A stretch of DNA of 62,906 nucleotides from Lachnospiraceae bacterium XBB2008 (GTDB lineage: Bacteria; Bacillota; Clostridia; Lachnospirales; Lachnospiraceae), in the NCBI GenBank assembly GCA_900102235.1, contig FMVL01000011.1, positions 40,363 to 103,268 of the forward strand. The letters run 5' to 3'. Numbering within the stretch: the stretch's first letter is position 1; each line of letters begins with the position of its first letter. The notes beneath the pieces are model-generated. The model was not told the origin of the DNA and ran no database searches. It worked only from the letters and a program-made list of their open reading frames with translations. Shown here in pieces: positions 1 to 7,343 of this stretch. A program made the position numbers and the translations under genes.

Positions 1-78
1 TTCTCTTCATTTCATCCCGGTCCCGACGGATTTGGCGGCTTGCATCAGGCGGACCGAAGGCAGGTCGTTGGACATTTC

Positions 79-115
79 ATGACCCAAACGGCTGAAATGA
101 TGGCTTTTGGGTCAT
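79..115. repeat. 37-bp palindromic repeat, copy 1
   Basis: The arms ATGACCCAAA and TTTGGGTCAT form a 10-bp stem around a 17-nt loop. The same arms, with the same 37-bp total span but a different loop, recur at 22520-22556. This suggests a dispersed REP-like element rather than a terminator of one gene, although it also lies downstream of the minus-strand gene ending at 278. Confidence 0.6.
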
Positions 116-277
116 AACTCAGTCATAACTCTTTATTTCGTGGCGTGATTTCGACGGATCTTGCAATTTACGTCGAATGATTCATGTGGATCAACGAAGA
201 TCGACATGAAATCTGAAATAACCGGGCACCGGAACCGGCACCCGAAACAGCGAAATGATTCTGTAATCGCTATCTTA

Positions 278-805
278 TTAGATATCAAACACCTCTCGCA
301 CGATCGCGTCGGCGCATTCTTCCGGGGAGAGTTTGGAAGTATCGACGCGCAGGCGGTAAGAGATATCGGGATTCATAAGCGCGGCCTGTTCATCGGACTG
401 GCTCTCATAGCGATCGCCGCGCTCGATGTTTCTCTGTCTGCAGATATCCAAAGGACAATAGACCTCCACGATATCCAAGGGGTTGTCCTTCATGATCTCG
501 AGCAGGCGGATGTAATGAGGTTTGATCTCATCGCGCTCAACTAAGATACCATCGATAAGAACATTCTTCCCCATATCGGAGTAGAGCTTTGCAGTATGAT
601 ACATCATGATGATCACTTCGGAAAGATACTTCCAGTAATCCTCTTCGAGGTACTGCTCGCCGACCATCTCCTGAAAAAGATCATTTGCGACGACATAGAA
701 AAACACGTCACGGCGCGCCTGCAGCGCATCCACGATCGTTGTCTTTCCCGAACTCGTTACTCCATTCAGAAATATGATCTTACCTTTACCCATCATCGTA
801 TTCAT
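278..805 (-). CDS. Chloramphenicol phosphotransferase-like P-loop kinase
   Basis: This is a 175-residue soluble protein with an N-terminal Walker A loop (NGVTSSGKTT, about residues 14-23), preceded by the hydrophobic strand typical of the CPT/nucleotide-kinase fold. An acidic DGILVERDE stretch near residue 85 resembles the second conserved block of chloramphenicol 3-O-phosphotransferase-like proteins. Family members phosphorylate small hydroxylated molecules, but most genomic copies have no known substrate. It sits 30 bp downstream of another P-loop protein in the same orientation, so the two are probably co-transcribed. No clear Shine-Dalgarno precedes the ATG. Substrate unknown; resistance function should not be assumed. 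Confidence 0.75.
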   Translation of the reverse strand: MNTMMGKGKIIFLNGVTSSGKTTIVDALQARRDVFFYVVANDLFQEMVGEQYLEEDYWKYLSEVIIMMYHTAKLYSDMGKNVLIDGILVERDEIKPHYIRLLEIMKDNPLDIVEVYCPLDICRQRNIERGDRYESQSDEQAALMNPDISYRLRVDTSKLSPEECADAIVREVFDI

Positions 806-835
806 ACAATATCTGTGATCCGATTGCTCTGTCGA

Positions 836-1477
836 TCACAACCCCAGCGCTTCCTCGGCCAGAGCGACGGTCTGCTCGATCGTTCTGGACTCGTCGCGGA
901 AGATGACGTTGAATCCGGAATTAAGCAGTTCATCATACGCTTCCTGCGAGCAGATCAGTTCCAGGCCCTGCCGGTAATTCTCCATGGCCTTCTCGGGATC
1001 GGGCTCTTCCAGGATCAGCTGATACAGAAACTGCTTCTCGGGATCCGGACGGTCGAAAAACCTGTGTATTGAGATCTTCGGATCCGAAAGCATCACCAGC
1101 GTATGGCTGATCGGAGCGATCTTCCTAAGTGTTTCAATTCCAATATTAGTATCTACAAAAACCTTCCTGCCCTGACTGCAGATTCCGGGAAGCATGCGCA
1201 GTTCCAATATCTCACACTCACGCTTTACGCCGTCGATCCAGTCCTTGTATTCCCGGGGCGACCTTCTGATAAAGTCGTGCCAGTCCACAAGATCCCTTGT
1301 GTAGGTCAGACAGGGAAACTCCTTTGGATCAAGTTCCTCGGGATAATCGTCATGGTAGTTTTCCACACACGCCACCCCGTCATGCTTCTTCGCAAGTTCC
1401 TTGACCATGGTGGACTTCCCTGCATATGAAGTTCCTATTATGAAATATGCATTTTCGAAAAACAGACTATCATCCAT
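836..1477 (-). CDS. P-loop NTPase, AAA/kinase-like, unknown substrate
   Basis: The 213-residue protein carries a Walker A motif close to its N terminus (IGTSYAGKST, about residues 14-23), which places it in the P-loop kinase/AAA superfamily. No second signature identifies a substrate. Size and layout match small uncharacterised kinases found next to CPT-like proteins. It is directly upstream of the CPT-like gene at 278-805 and could form a two-gene operon with it. No membrane segment or signal peptide is visible. A nucleotide or small-molecule kinase is the most likely role, by fold only. Confidence 0.6.
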   Translation of the reverse strand: MDDSLFFENAYFIIGTSYAGKSTMVKELAKKHDGVACVENYHDDYPEELDPKEFPCLTYTRDLVDWHDFIRRSPREYKDWIDGVKRECEILELRMLPGICSQGRKVFVDTNIGIETLRKIAPISHTLVMLSDPKISIHRFFDRPDPEKQFLYQLILEEPDPEKAMENYRQGLELICSQEAYDELLNSGFNVIFRDESRTIEQTVALAEEALGL

Positions 1478-1518
1478 TGCTCAACCCCATGCCCACAGGC
1501 AGTCACTCTTGCAGCCGC

Positions 1519-2220
1519 TCACTCGCACTTCCCAACAAACTCCCCGAATATGCGCCTGCTGTCAGCATCCTTGAGAAAAGAAAATTCCGGATGCCACTGC
1601 AGAGCCCACACGAACTTTTTGCCGGGCATTTCCACTGCCTCGACAAGCCCGTCCTCGGAAACAGCCATGGTTTTCAGGCAGTCCGCTTTTACGTTGATCG
1701 CCTGATGATGATAACTGTTTACGTCAAGCGTCTCGGTATTAAGAAGGTGAAAAAGGCCGCTGTCTTTTTCGATCTTAACCTTATGTACAGGCACGTCGTA
1801 CGGCGGCGTCTGATGATGTTCGATGTCGGAAGGGTGCTGCGTCGGCAGATCCTGGAAAAGTGTTCCTCCCAGGTACGCGTTCAAAAACTGAATGCCTCTG
1901 CAGATACCCAGAACCGGGATATCTTTTTCAAGTGCCTGTCGCAAAAGTTCGCTCTCCATGGCGTCGCGCTCCCTGCACGGTATGCCGCATTCGGGAATCG
2001 CTTCTTCACCGTAAAGTGCGGGATCCACATCATGCCCCCCGGTAAGCAGTATGCCCTGCACCGAATCAAGAAGCTGGGCGATCTCATCTTTATCTTTTGT
2101 CAGCGGAAGCATGATCGGGATGCCTCCTGCCTCGGATACTCCGTTCATGTATCCCGGAAGCATCCAGAAGCTGTCTTTTGTTTCGTCCACCAGCGGGACG
2201 ATACCTATGACCGGTTTCAT
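1519..2220 (-). CDS. Class I glutamine amidotransferase-like hydrolase (peptidase C26, PuuD-like)
   Basis: The protein resembles gamma-glutamyl-gamma-aminobutyrate hydrolase, which cleaves gamma-glutamyl amides in the cytoplasm. Landmarks are the N-terminal KPVIGIVPL strand, LTGGHDVDP, the nucleophile elbow VLGICRGIQ with the catalytic Cys, and a C-terminal QWHPEF with the His and Glu of the triad. Three ATGs are available; the one at 2220 is preferred because GGAGG lies five to six bases before it. The stop of the upstream HAD gene is 14 bp from this start, so translation is probably coupled. Physiological substrate not determined. Confidence 0.85.
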   Translation of the reverse strand: MKPVIGIVPLVDETKDSFWMLPGYMNGVSEAGGIPIMLPLTKDKDEIAQLLDSVQGILLTGGHDVDPALYGEEAIPECGIPCRERDAMESELLRQALEKDIPVLGICRGIQFLNAYLGGTLFQDLPTQHPSDIEHHQTPPYDVPVHKVKIEKDSGLFHLLNTETLDVNSYHHQAINVKADCLKTMAVSEDGLVEAVEMPGKKFVWALQWHPEFSFLKDADSRRIFGEFVGKCE

Positions 2221-2234
2221 CATTTCCTCCATGA

Positions 2235-2936
2235 TTAAAGCAGTTCCGAAAGTGAGTGTATCTTAGTGTACTGCGTCTCAAAATCCCTTCCCGGAACCGC
2301 CGAGATCAGGATCGGCGTGATCCCGCACGCCGCAGCACCGTCAAGGTTTCCGGGGATGTCATCAATGAAAACCGTCTCGCTCGCATCGCATCCGCACTTG
2401 TTAAGCGCATCCAGAAACATGCGGCGGTCCGGTTTGAAAACTCCCAGTTCGAAACTGTATGTCGTAAACGAAAAATACTGCTTTATATCAAACGTGCGAA
2501 GCTGCAGATCAATGCTCGGCCATGTATCGGAAATGATCCCGAGCCGGTGAGTTTTGCTGAGCATCGTAATGACCTTTTTTGCATCCGGAAAAATGATGTA
2601 GTTATCCATGTTGAATGCGCGGTCACGGGCCGCGCAGGTAAGTTCATCCTCCGTCATGTGCAGCTCGAGTTCATCAGAGATGATCCTGTAAAAGAAAAGA
2701 AGCTGTCTGTACTCTTCTTCCTCCGCGTTCTCCCCGCTGATCAGATGGTTATCGTTCAGATACTTTACCCCGGCTTCCATCGCCTGATGAATCTGCTCCT
2801 GAGAACACTTTTTCACCCGGTCACCGACGATCTCGTTAAACTTGTTTGTGAACCACCAGTCGCCCGAAGCGGGATAGTCGATCGTGTTTCCCATGTCAAA
2901 AAATATGACTTTTTTATCTGCTATTATCTCGTCCAT
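2235..2936 (-). CDS. HAD-superfamily hydrolase
   Basis: All four HAD motifs are visible in 233 residues: FFDMGNT (motif I, with the usual second Asp replaced by Asn), IISDTWP (motif II), the Lys of FKPDRRMF (motif III) and FIDDIPGN (motif IV). The second motif I Asp is normally the general acid of phosphatases, so its replacement leaves room for a non-phosphatase reaction such as the haloacid dehalogenase type. The gene overlaps the upstream gene by 13 bp and precedes the amidotransferase gene, giving a three-gene operon. Substrate unknown. Confidence 0.8.
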   Translation of the reverse strand: MDEIIADKKVIFFDMGNTIDYPASGDWWFTNKFNEIVGDRVKKCSQEQIHQAMEAGVKYLNDNHLISGENAEEEEYRQLLFFYRIISDELELHMTEDELTCAARDRAFNMDNYIIFPDAKKVITMLSKTHRLGIISDTWPSIDLQLRTFDIKQYFSFTTYSFELGVFKPDRRMFLDALNKCGCDASETVFIDDIPGNLDGAAACGITPILISAVPGRDFETQYTKIHSLSELL

Positions 2937-3328
2937 TGTTTCTTCGCCCGGATCTCCTTATTGACCCTGACAGCCGTTTCCCATGCGTCGGTATCGGGGT
3001 TCTTTTCAAGTTCTTTCATGAGAGCGACCATCTCCTCATATCCTACGAAAAACCGCGGTCTGGGCATTCCTTCCTCGTTCTCGTCCCATGCAACGACGAT
3101 CACGGGATACTCGGATTCCTCTATCTCGCCCAAAAGATACAGCGGATTATTGTGCGCGTTTCTGACCGGCTTCCCGCTTTCGTGCGCCGCCTTCATCAGC
3201 AGGTGATTCATATGGGGCGCATTTACTATTTCAAAAGAAGAACCCAAAGTCTCCACCACCAGATCGATGGCTTCCGTTTCGATATACGAGCCGTCCTTCG
3301 ACAATACAAATAACGTTGCTTTTTCCAT
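2924..3328 (-). CDS. Conserved hypothetical protein
   Basis: I do not recognise this 134-residue acidic protein. It starts after AGGATAAACG, a reasonable ribosome binding site, and overlaps the HAD gene by 13 bp, so it is very likely translated. It has alternating hydrophobic strands (TLFVLSKDG, YPVIVVAWDE) and a charged helical C terminus, without signal peptide or membrane segment. A small alpha/beta protein acting with the HAD protein is possible but unsupported. Confidence 0.6.
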   Translation of the reverse strand: MEKATLFVLSKDGSYIETEAIDLVVETLGSSFEIVNAPHMNHLLMKAAHESGKPVRNAHNNPLYLLGEIEESEYPVIVVAWDENEEGMPRPRFFVGYEEMVALMKELEKNPDTDAWETAVRVNKEIRAKKQWTR

Positions 3329-3331
3329 CGT

Positions 3332-3472
3332 TTATCCTTTCTGCAAAAGCTTATCCAGCTCGGCTCTGAGAGCATCCTTCATCTGCTCCAGTAAGTGCTG
3401 ATGATCGCCGATGACAACGTATCCTGTTTCGAGTTCTTTTACAAAATAATATACGAGCAAACTTGCTCTTTT
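3332..3472 (-). pseudogene. Remnant of a HIT-family protein gene
   Basis: The minus-strand frame ending at TAA 3332-3334 reads YYFVKELETGYVVIGDHQH and then a helical tail ending ELDKLLQKG. The first part matches the well-conserved N-terminal region of clostridial HIT hydrolases (PYFVKELETGYVVIGD), while the tail looks like the usual HIT C terminus. The central HxHxH nucleotide-binding region is missing. An in-frame TGA at 3473-3475 cuts off the start, and the frame upstream continues in another register. I read it as a gene with an internal deletion and a frameshift near the start. Confidence 0.45.
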
Positions 3473-3546
3473 TCATGATGATCCGTGGTGTTTCGGGCAG
3501 ACCAGCCCATGTTTCCCTAAGAAAAGGATATCCGGAATACACTGAT

Positions 3547-4254
3547 TCACGCCGGACGTGCCAGATAATAGCCCTGGATCAGGTCAATGCCGATGCCGAC
3601 GAGATAGTCGAATTCTTCTTTTTCCTCGACACCCTCAGCAACCACGAGCATTCCAAGCGAATGGAACACATCCAGATGGTACTTCACATTTTCCTGTTTT
3701 TCGGGTATATGATCTATGCCGGATATCAGTTCTCTGTCGAACTTAACGATATCGGGTGACATGTATTTAACTTTATCGATATCATTGATCCCGCTTCCGA
3801 AATCGTCCACTGCCAGCAGGTTATCCATGGAATGTACCGACCTGCTTTTTTCTTTCCAGTGCTCTTCCGAAAAATACGGGTACTCGAGATTCTCGATGAT
3901 CATCCTTCCGCGGATCTCTTCGCCGAAATACTCTAAGAATGCATCCGCTTCTTCCTGCAGCATGCAATCGGAAGGGAAAGAATTGATGGAAACTCTCTCC
4001 GGATAACCACGCATGAAATACGCCTGCATCGCGCCAAAGAATGTCGCAACCTCAAGGATATGCAGTTTTTCCTTAACGGCATATTCCTCGATGAGCTCCA
4101 TGACAGTCATTTCCGCAGGACGCATGAGCGCTTCATGAGCGAAGATGGTCTTGCCGTCAGCTTTGAAAATAGGCTGAAATACGTAGTTGATCGACAGCTC
4201 ACCAAGTGCTTTCAGTATTTCTTTGTCCAGTGGTAAATGATCAAAATAAATCAT
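3547..4254 (-). CDS. EAL-domain cyclic-di-GMP phosphodiesterase
   Basis: The 235-residue protein is almost only an EAL domain, which hydrolyses c-di-GMP to pGpG. The signature EAL lies at residues 41-43 in HEALMRP. Other active-site blocks are present: the Asn of SINSFP, the Glu-Asn of IIENLE, DDFGSG, the Lys of IVKFDREL, the Glu of VAEGVE and the Gln of QGYYLARP. A catalytic rather than degenerate domain is therefore likely. There is no sensory or membrane domain, so input must come from elsewhere. A GGDEF enzyme at 14674-16134 could provide the opposing activity. Confidence 0.88.
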   Translation of the reverse strand: MIYFDHLPLDKEILKALGELSINYVFQPIFKADGKTIFAHEALMRPAEMTVMELIEEYAVKEKLHILEVATFFGAMQAYFMRGYPERVSINSFPSDCMLQEEADAFLEYFGEEIRGRMIIENLEYPYFSEEHWKEKSRSVHSMDNLLAVDDFGSGINDIDKVKYMSPDIVKFDRELISGIDHIPEKQENVKYHLDVFHSLGMLVVAEGVEEKEEFDYLVGIGIDLIQGYYLARPA

Positions 4255-4449
4255 AAAATATCGCAGCTCCTGAATGTTTATGTCGCCGGGTTGATCAAAA
4301 ATATCGCAGTCATTCGAAGCGAGTGCATTTACATACTAACACATAGGTTGAATAAGATAAAGCAAAACCGCTGATAATGAGTGATTTCGTGCTTAATCGG
4401 GTTGCCGGGCCACGGGGGTAATGCTTGCTTGTAATGAGGGCTTCGGGGG

Positions 4450-4917
4450 TTACAGATTGCATACCATGATGAACTCTTCGGAGTTTTCGTCTACGGTCCG
4501 GAAGCCGACTTTCTCGTACATTCTTACGGCATAGTTCTCTTTCTGTACCGCCAAGGATGCTTTCTCGAATCCCTGTTCTTTAAGAAGTTTAAGCATTTCC
4601 CGCATCAGCCTGGTTCCTATGCCCAGTCCGCGGTATTCCCTGTACAGCGAGATTGCAAATGACGGCGTGTCATCATCCACATGGCCGTAATCGTCCATGA
4701 TGCGGGTCCATACGGCTCCGATCACCCGGCCGTCATCCTCCGCAACGATACAGTTATCTGCTCGTCCGGTGCCGAAATCCTCGTAATATAACTTAAGTTC
4801 CGGTTGTTCTATGATCTCTCTCGGTGGCGGTTCCACGCCTTCCGGGATGAATATCGCTTCGTACAGGAAGTCTTTTAACAGTTCAGTTTCTTTATCGGAT
4901 AGTTTTCGGATTTTCAT
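4450..4917 (-). CDS. GNAT-family N-acetyltransferase
   Basis: The 155-residue protein has the GNAT acetyl-CoA binding motif A (REYRGLGIGTRL, near residues 95-106) preceded by the beta-4 strand (SFAISLYRE) and followed by a motif B region ending in YEKVGF, typical of the RimI-like group. It should transfer an acetyl group from acetyl-CoA to an amine; the acceptor is not predictable. The start lies just after a G-rich (plus strand) intergenic block, and no strong Shine-Dalgarno is visible before the ATG. Confidence 0.85.
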   Translation of the reverse strand: MKIRKLSDKETELLKDFLYEAIFIPEGVEPPPREIIEQPELKLYYEDFGTGRADNCIVAEDDGRVIGAVWTRIMDDYGHVDDDTPSFAISLYREYRGLGIGTRLMREMLKLLKEQGFEKASLAVQKENYAVRMYEKVGFRTVDENSEEFIMVCNL

Positions 4918-4928
4918 AATAGTTTGAG

Positions 4929-5034
4929 TGTGGGGTTTCGGTGGGGGGTGGGGTTGTTGGCAGGGGTAGGCTTTGCGGTGGGGTGTTGGCGGAGGTAGGC
5001 TTTGCGGTGGGGCGGGGTGAGGCCTCCGGGTTGT
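4929..5034. other. G-run-rich low-complexity block
   Basis: The plus strand has successive G tracts at 4932-4935, 4943-4948, 4950-4953, 4963-4966 and 4980-4983, enough to form a G-quadruplex in principle, and an imperfect direct repeat of GTAGGCTTTGCGGTGGGG. The composition is unlike the flanking genes. On the minus strand it could encode a Pro/Thr-rich peptide that overlaps the start of the acetyltransferase gene, but nothing shows that it is translated. Confidence 0.5.
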
Positions 5035-5691
5035 TTAGGTGGCGGGCCGGGGCGGCGATGGGTTGTTCGGGACGCTGGCCGGGCATCCCGCCACTATATT
5101 TCGTATGGTCTTCCAGTCATAACACCGCGTGTATCCGTCACCGGGGAACACGCAATCACGGTTCCACGGGCGGTCATAGACCAGCACCTTCAGGTTTGGA
5201 AGATGGTCGAAAAACTTGAACGCGTGCGGCGAGTCTTCGATAGCAAAATCAAAATGCATCTTATAGTAATCCTCAAGCTCCAGGCTGAAATTGCTGTCCT
5301 TGATGAAGTTGTCACGCCCGTATTTATCGAGGCTGTAAAGTTTTACCCGCTCAAGACCATGCTGATCCAGCCAGACTCTCGACGGCTCGTATGCGCTGTA
5401 CGGACGCCCTGTTACTATTGATACTTCATGACCACTGTCGATCCAGCTGTTTACTGTCTCGGAAGCCCCGGGGGTCTCCTCATAAGAAAGCAAAATCTCC
5501 GGTCTGTGGCCCTCGATCATCAGATGATCGTACTGCTCGTCATCCAGCGAAAAAGACTTCTGCAGGTTGAAAAAACTGATATCCTCGTACGGGATATTTC
5601 TCCCGAAAAGTTCCGAAGCAAGCTCGGAAAAATATCGCGCAGTCTCACACAGGCAATCATCAAAATCAACGTAAATCTTCATAAAATCCAC
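5035..5691 (-). CDS. 5'-nucleotidase-like HAD protein (5'(3')-deoxyribonucleotidase type)
   Basis: The protein begins IYVDFDDCLCETA, the DxD motif I of NT5C-type HAD phosphatases, followed by VSIVTGRP (motif II), a Lys-containing region, and FAIEDSPHAF (motif IV). NT5C relatives dephosphorylate deoxyribonucleoside monophosphates, but bacterial members act on varied phosphomonoesters. Start is either the GTG at 5691 or the ATG three codons later, which would begin MKIYVDFDD. The last about 19 residues are Pro-rich and come from the G-rich block, so the original stop codon may have been lost and the tail acquired. Confidence 0.75.
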   Translation of the reverse strand: MDFMKIYVDFDDCLCETARYFSELASELFGRNIPYEDISFFNLQKSFSLDDEQYDHLMIEGHRPEILLSYEETPGASETVNSWIDSGHEVSIVTGRPYSAYEPSRVWLDQHGLERVKLYSLDKYGRDNFIKDSNFSLELEDYYKMHFDFAIEDSPHAFKFFDHLPNLKVLVYDRPWNRDCVFPGDGYTRCYDWKTIRNIVAGCPASVPNNPSPPRPAT

Positions 5692-5698
5692 TCTTATC

Positions 5699-6409
5699 CT
5701 ATACTTTACGTATGATCAAATACGCAAAATTGATATTCACAGGATCACGGCCTTCCATCTCCAACTCATACACATACGGAATTTTGGTGTAGCGTAACCC
5801 CATCTCTTTCAGATACTCTTCTGCAAAACGGACCGAATTGCAACCACAGTATACAGGTTCGGCATCAGGATTCCCGATGTCAGTGTCCATGGTGAAATAT
5901 ACCAGGACTTTGCCGGTGATCGAGAGTAACTTATCAAACGCCTCCGGATTATACGTAGAGGGATTCAGGCATGCCAGAACGCAGTCAACCCCGGCATCAG
6001 GCAGATCCGCAGAAGCAGCCGCCGTGACCGCACTCAAATCCGCCACGCTGACCCTGTTAAAATCCGCCTCCACGTATGACACGTTCGCCAGGCCTTCTTT
6101 TTCGCAGCGTGACCTGCACGCATCGAGCATGTGCACGGAGTAATCGAGCGCCGTGACATGACGGCACACCTTGGCAAAAGCGGCAACATGATCACCGCTT
6201 CCGCAGCCCACATCCAGGACCGTGTTGCGTTCGTTCAGAAGCCCGGACCCCAGAAGGTGATCCAGGATCAGATCGATATGCTCGCTTCCGGACAGGCTGC
6301 CCTCATCCGCGCGGGCTATGCTGTCCCAGTATTCTTTCGTGTTTTTCTGTGTGTTGTAAAAGGCAGCCTTTTTGTACGCTGCCTCCCATTTACTTCGTAT
6401 ATCCGTGAT
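5699..6409 (-). CDS. Class I SAM-dependent methyltransferase with non-standard start
   Basis: The SAM-binding glycine loop VLDVGCGSGDHVA is clear, followed by an acidic strand end (VSYVEADFNRV). The first in-frame GTG (6211) falls inside that loop, so the true N terminus must be upstream. The frame stays open for another 66 codons and reads DIRSKWEAAYKKAAFYNTQKN up to an ATC codon (6407-6409) placed seven bases after GGAG, exactly where an ATG would be expected. Either ATC is a mutated start or a weak non-canonical start is used. That would give 236 residues, normal for the family. Substrate unknown. It ends 8 bp before the deoxyribonucleotidase-like gene. Confidence 0.65.
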   Translation of the reverse strand: MTDIRSKWEAAYKKAAFYNTQKNTKEYWDSIARADEGSLSGSEHIDLILDHLLGSGLLNERNTVLDVGCGSGDHVAAFAKVCRHVTALDYSVHMLDACRSRCEKEGLANVSYVEADFNRVSVADLSAVTAAASADLPDAGVDCVLACLNPSTYNPEAFDKLLSITGKVLVYFTMDTDIGNPDAEPVYCGCNSVRFAEEYLKEMGLRYTKIPYVYELEMEGRDPVNINFAYLIIRKV

Positions 6410-6416
6410 CTGCCTT

Positions 6417-6488
6417 CTCCTGCCAATTCATGATCATTCCGAAAAACAACCACTCCTGCCAATTCTTGATCATTCTATAAGACCAGCA
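6417..6488. repeat. 36-bp imperfect tandem duplication
   Basis: Two consecutive 36-bp units begin CTCCTGCCAATTC and share TGATCATTC; a degraded third copy starts at 6489. The copies lie at the start of the methyltransferase gene, and the first one contains its probable Shine-Dalgarno. Confidence 0.65.
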
Positions 6489-6513
6489 CTTCTGCTATCC
6501 GCATGCCTCTACA

Positions 6514-6903
6514 TTATAGCATCTTGTCCTTTATCCGCGCGTTGATGAACTCGATGTCCTTCTTCGTTTTGAAAGCGTCGATGAAAAACGCGAGTACAAG
6601 GACGATCCCGACATAGATAAACGCCATCCAGAAATTGCTCCTGTAAAACCAGCCGACCATAAACCCGAACAGCATCACGACGCAGGTTGCTGCCACATAT
6701 TTGACCAGGTAGCTTCCTATGATCGAAAGGTTCGTGTACTCATCCAGGAAAAAGTTGACGACCGCGATGATAAACGACAGCCCGAAAAGCTGCAGCACAA
6801 GCTTTATCTCATCGGTCATTCCGGTCCAGATGATCGAAACGGTAAAAACGCACAATATCATCAGAGCGGAAAGTATGCACGTGTCTCTTAGTATTCTTTT
6901 CAT
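6514..6903 (-). CDS. DUF3021 membrane protein
   Basis: This 129-residue protein has four predicted transmembrane helices and ends in a short charged cytoplasmic tail, the layout of the DUF3021 family. DUF3021 proteins are typically encoded immediately after a LytTR-type regulator, and that is the case here with a 4-bp ATGA overlap. They are thought to modulate the partner regulator at the membrane, by genomic association and a few studied streptococcal examples. Confidence 0.85.
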   Translation of the reverse strand: MKRILRDTCILSALMILCVFTVSIIWTGMTDEIKLVLQLFGLSFIIAVVNFFLDEYTNLSIIGSYLVKYVAATCVVMLFGFMVGWFYRSNFWMAFIYVGIVLVLAFFIDAFKTKKDIEFINARIKDKML

Positions 6904-7343
6904 AGTCCCTCTTTTTTGAAGATCCGTTTTATGTCCGGAAGGTACTTTCTCGAAACGATCAGTATCTCGCCGTTTTCCATGACCGCTTCGAGATGGCTGT
7001 TGCGGATCTGCCTGATCTGACTCAGATATCCGGTGTTCATGATGCAGGTCCTGGAAATGCGTACGAGCCCGGTCTCATAGATCCTGCTTTCGATATCCGC
7101 CATCGTTCCGTCGAACCTGAAGACTTCATCTTTTGTATAGAGAAAAAGTTTCCGCTCGACGTTTTCGATATAGTAGATATCCGAGATGCTGACGTTAACG
7201 GAACCTTCATCCGTTTTTCCGACAAAAGAAAGGTCCATCCGGCCGATCTTTCTGACCAGAGAGTCGACGGATTCGTTCCATTCGGGATATTCGATTATGA
7301 CTGTGAGCGGCTGCCCTTCTACTTGTCGTTTCTCAATACGCAT
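6900..7343 (-). CDS. LytTR-domain transcriptional regulator
   Basis: The 147-residue protein has a short N-terminal region and a C-terminal LytTR DNA-binding domain: IYYIENVERKLFLYT, then LVRISRTCIMN, YLSQI and VSRKYLPDIK. No receiver domain is present, as usual in LytTR/DUF3021 pairs. It overlaps the serine hydrolase gene upstream by 11 bp and the DUF3021 gene downstream by 4 bp, forming a three-gene operon. A pair of direct repeats 21 bp apart upstream of the operon (8808-8843) is a candidate binding site, so autoregulation is likely. Confidence 0.88.
   Translation of the reverse strand: MRIEKRQVEGQPLTVIIEYPEWNESVDSLVRKIGRMDLSFVGKTDEGSVNVSISDIYYIENVERKLFLYTKDEVFRFDGTMADIESRIYETGLVRISRTCIMNTGYLSQIRQIRNSHLEAVMENGEILIVSRKYLPDIKRIFKKEGL

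Noticed and set aside
1-117. Plus-strand frame open from base 1 to a stop at 115-117, and a 22-codon minus-strand frame
   Set aside because: Neither shows a recognisable motif and the window edge prevents judgement; the region also holds the palindromic repeat.
278-805. Antibiotic-resistance call from the chloramphenicol phosphotransferase similarity
   Set aside because: Only the P-loop and general fold are shared; most homologues are not resistance enzymes and no resistance context exists.
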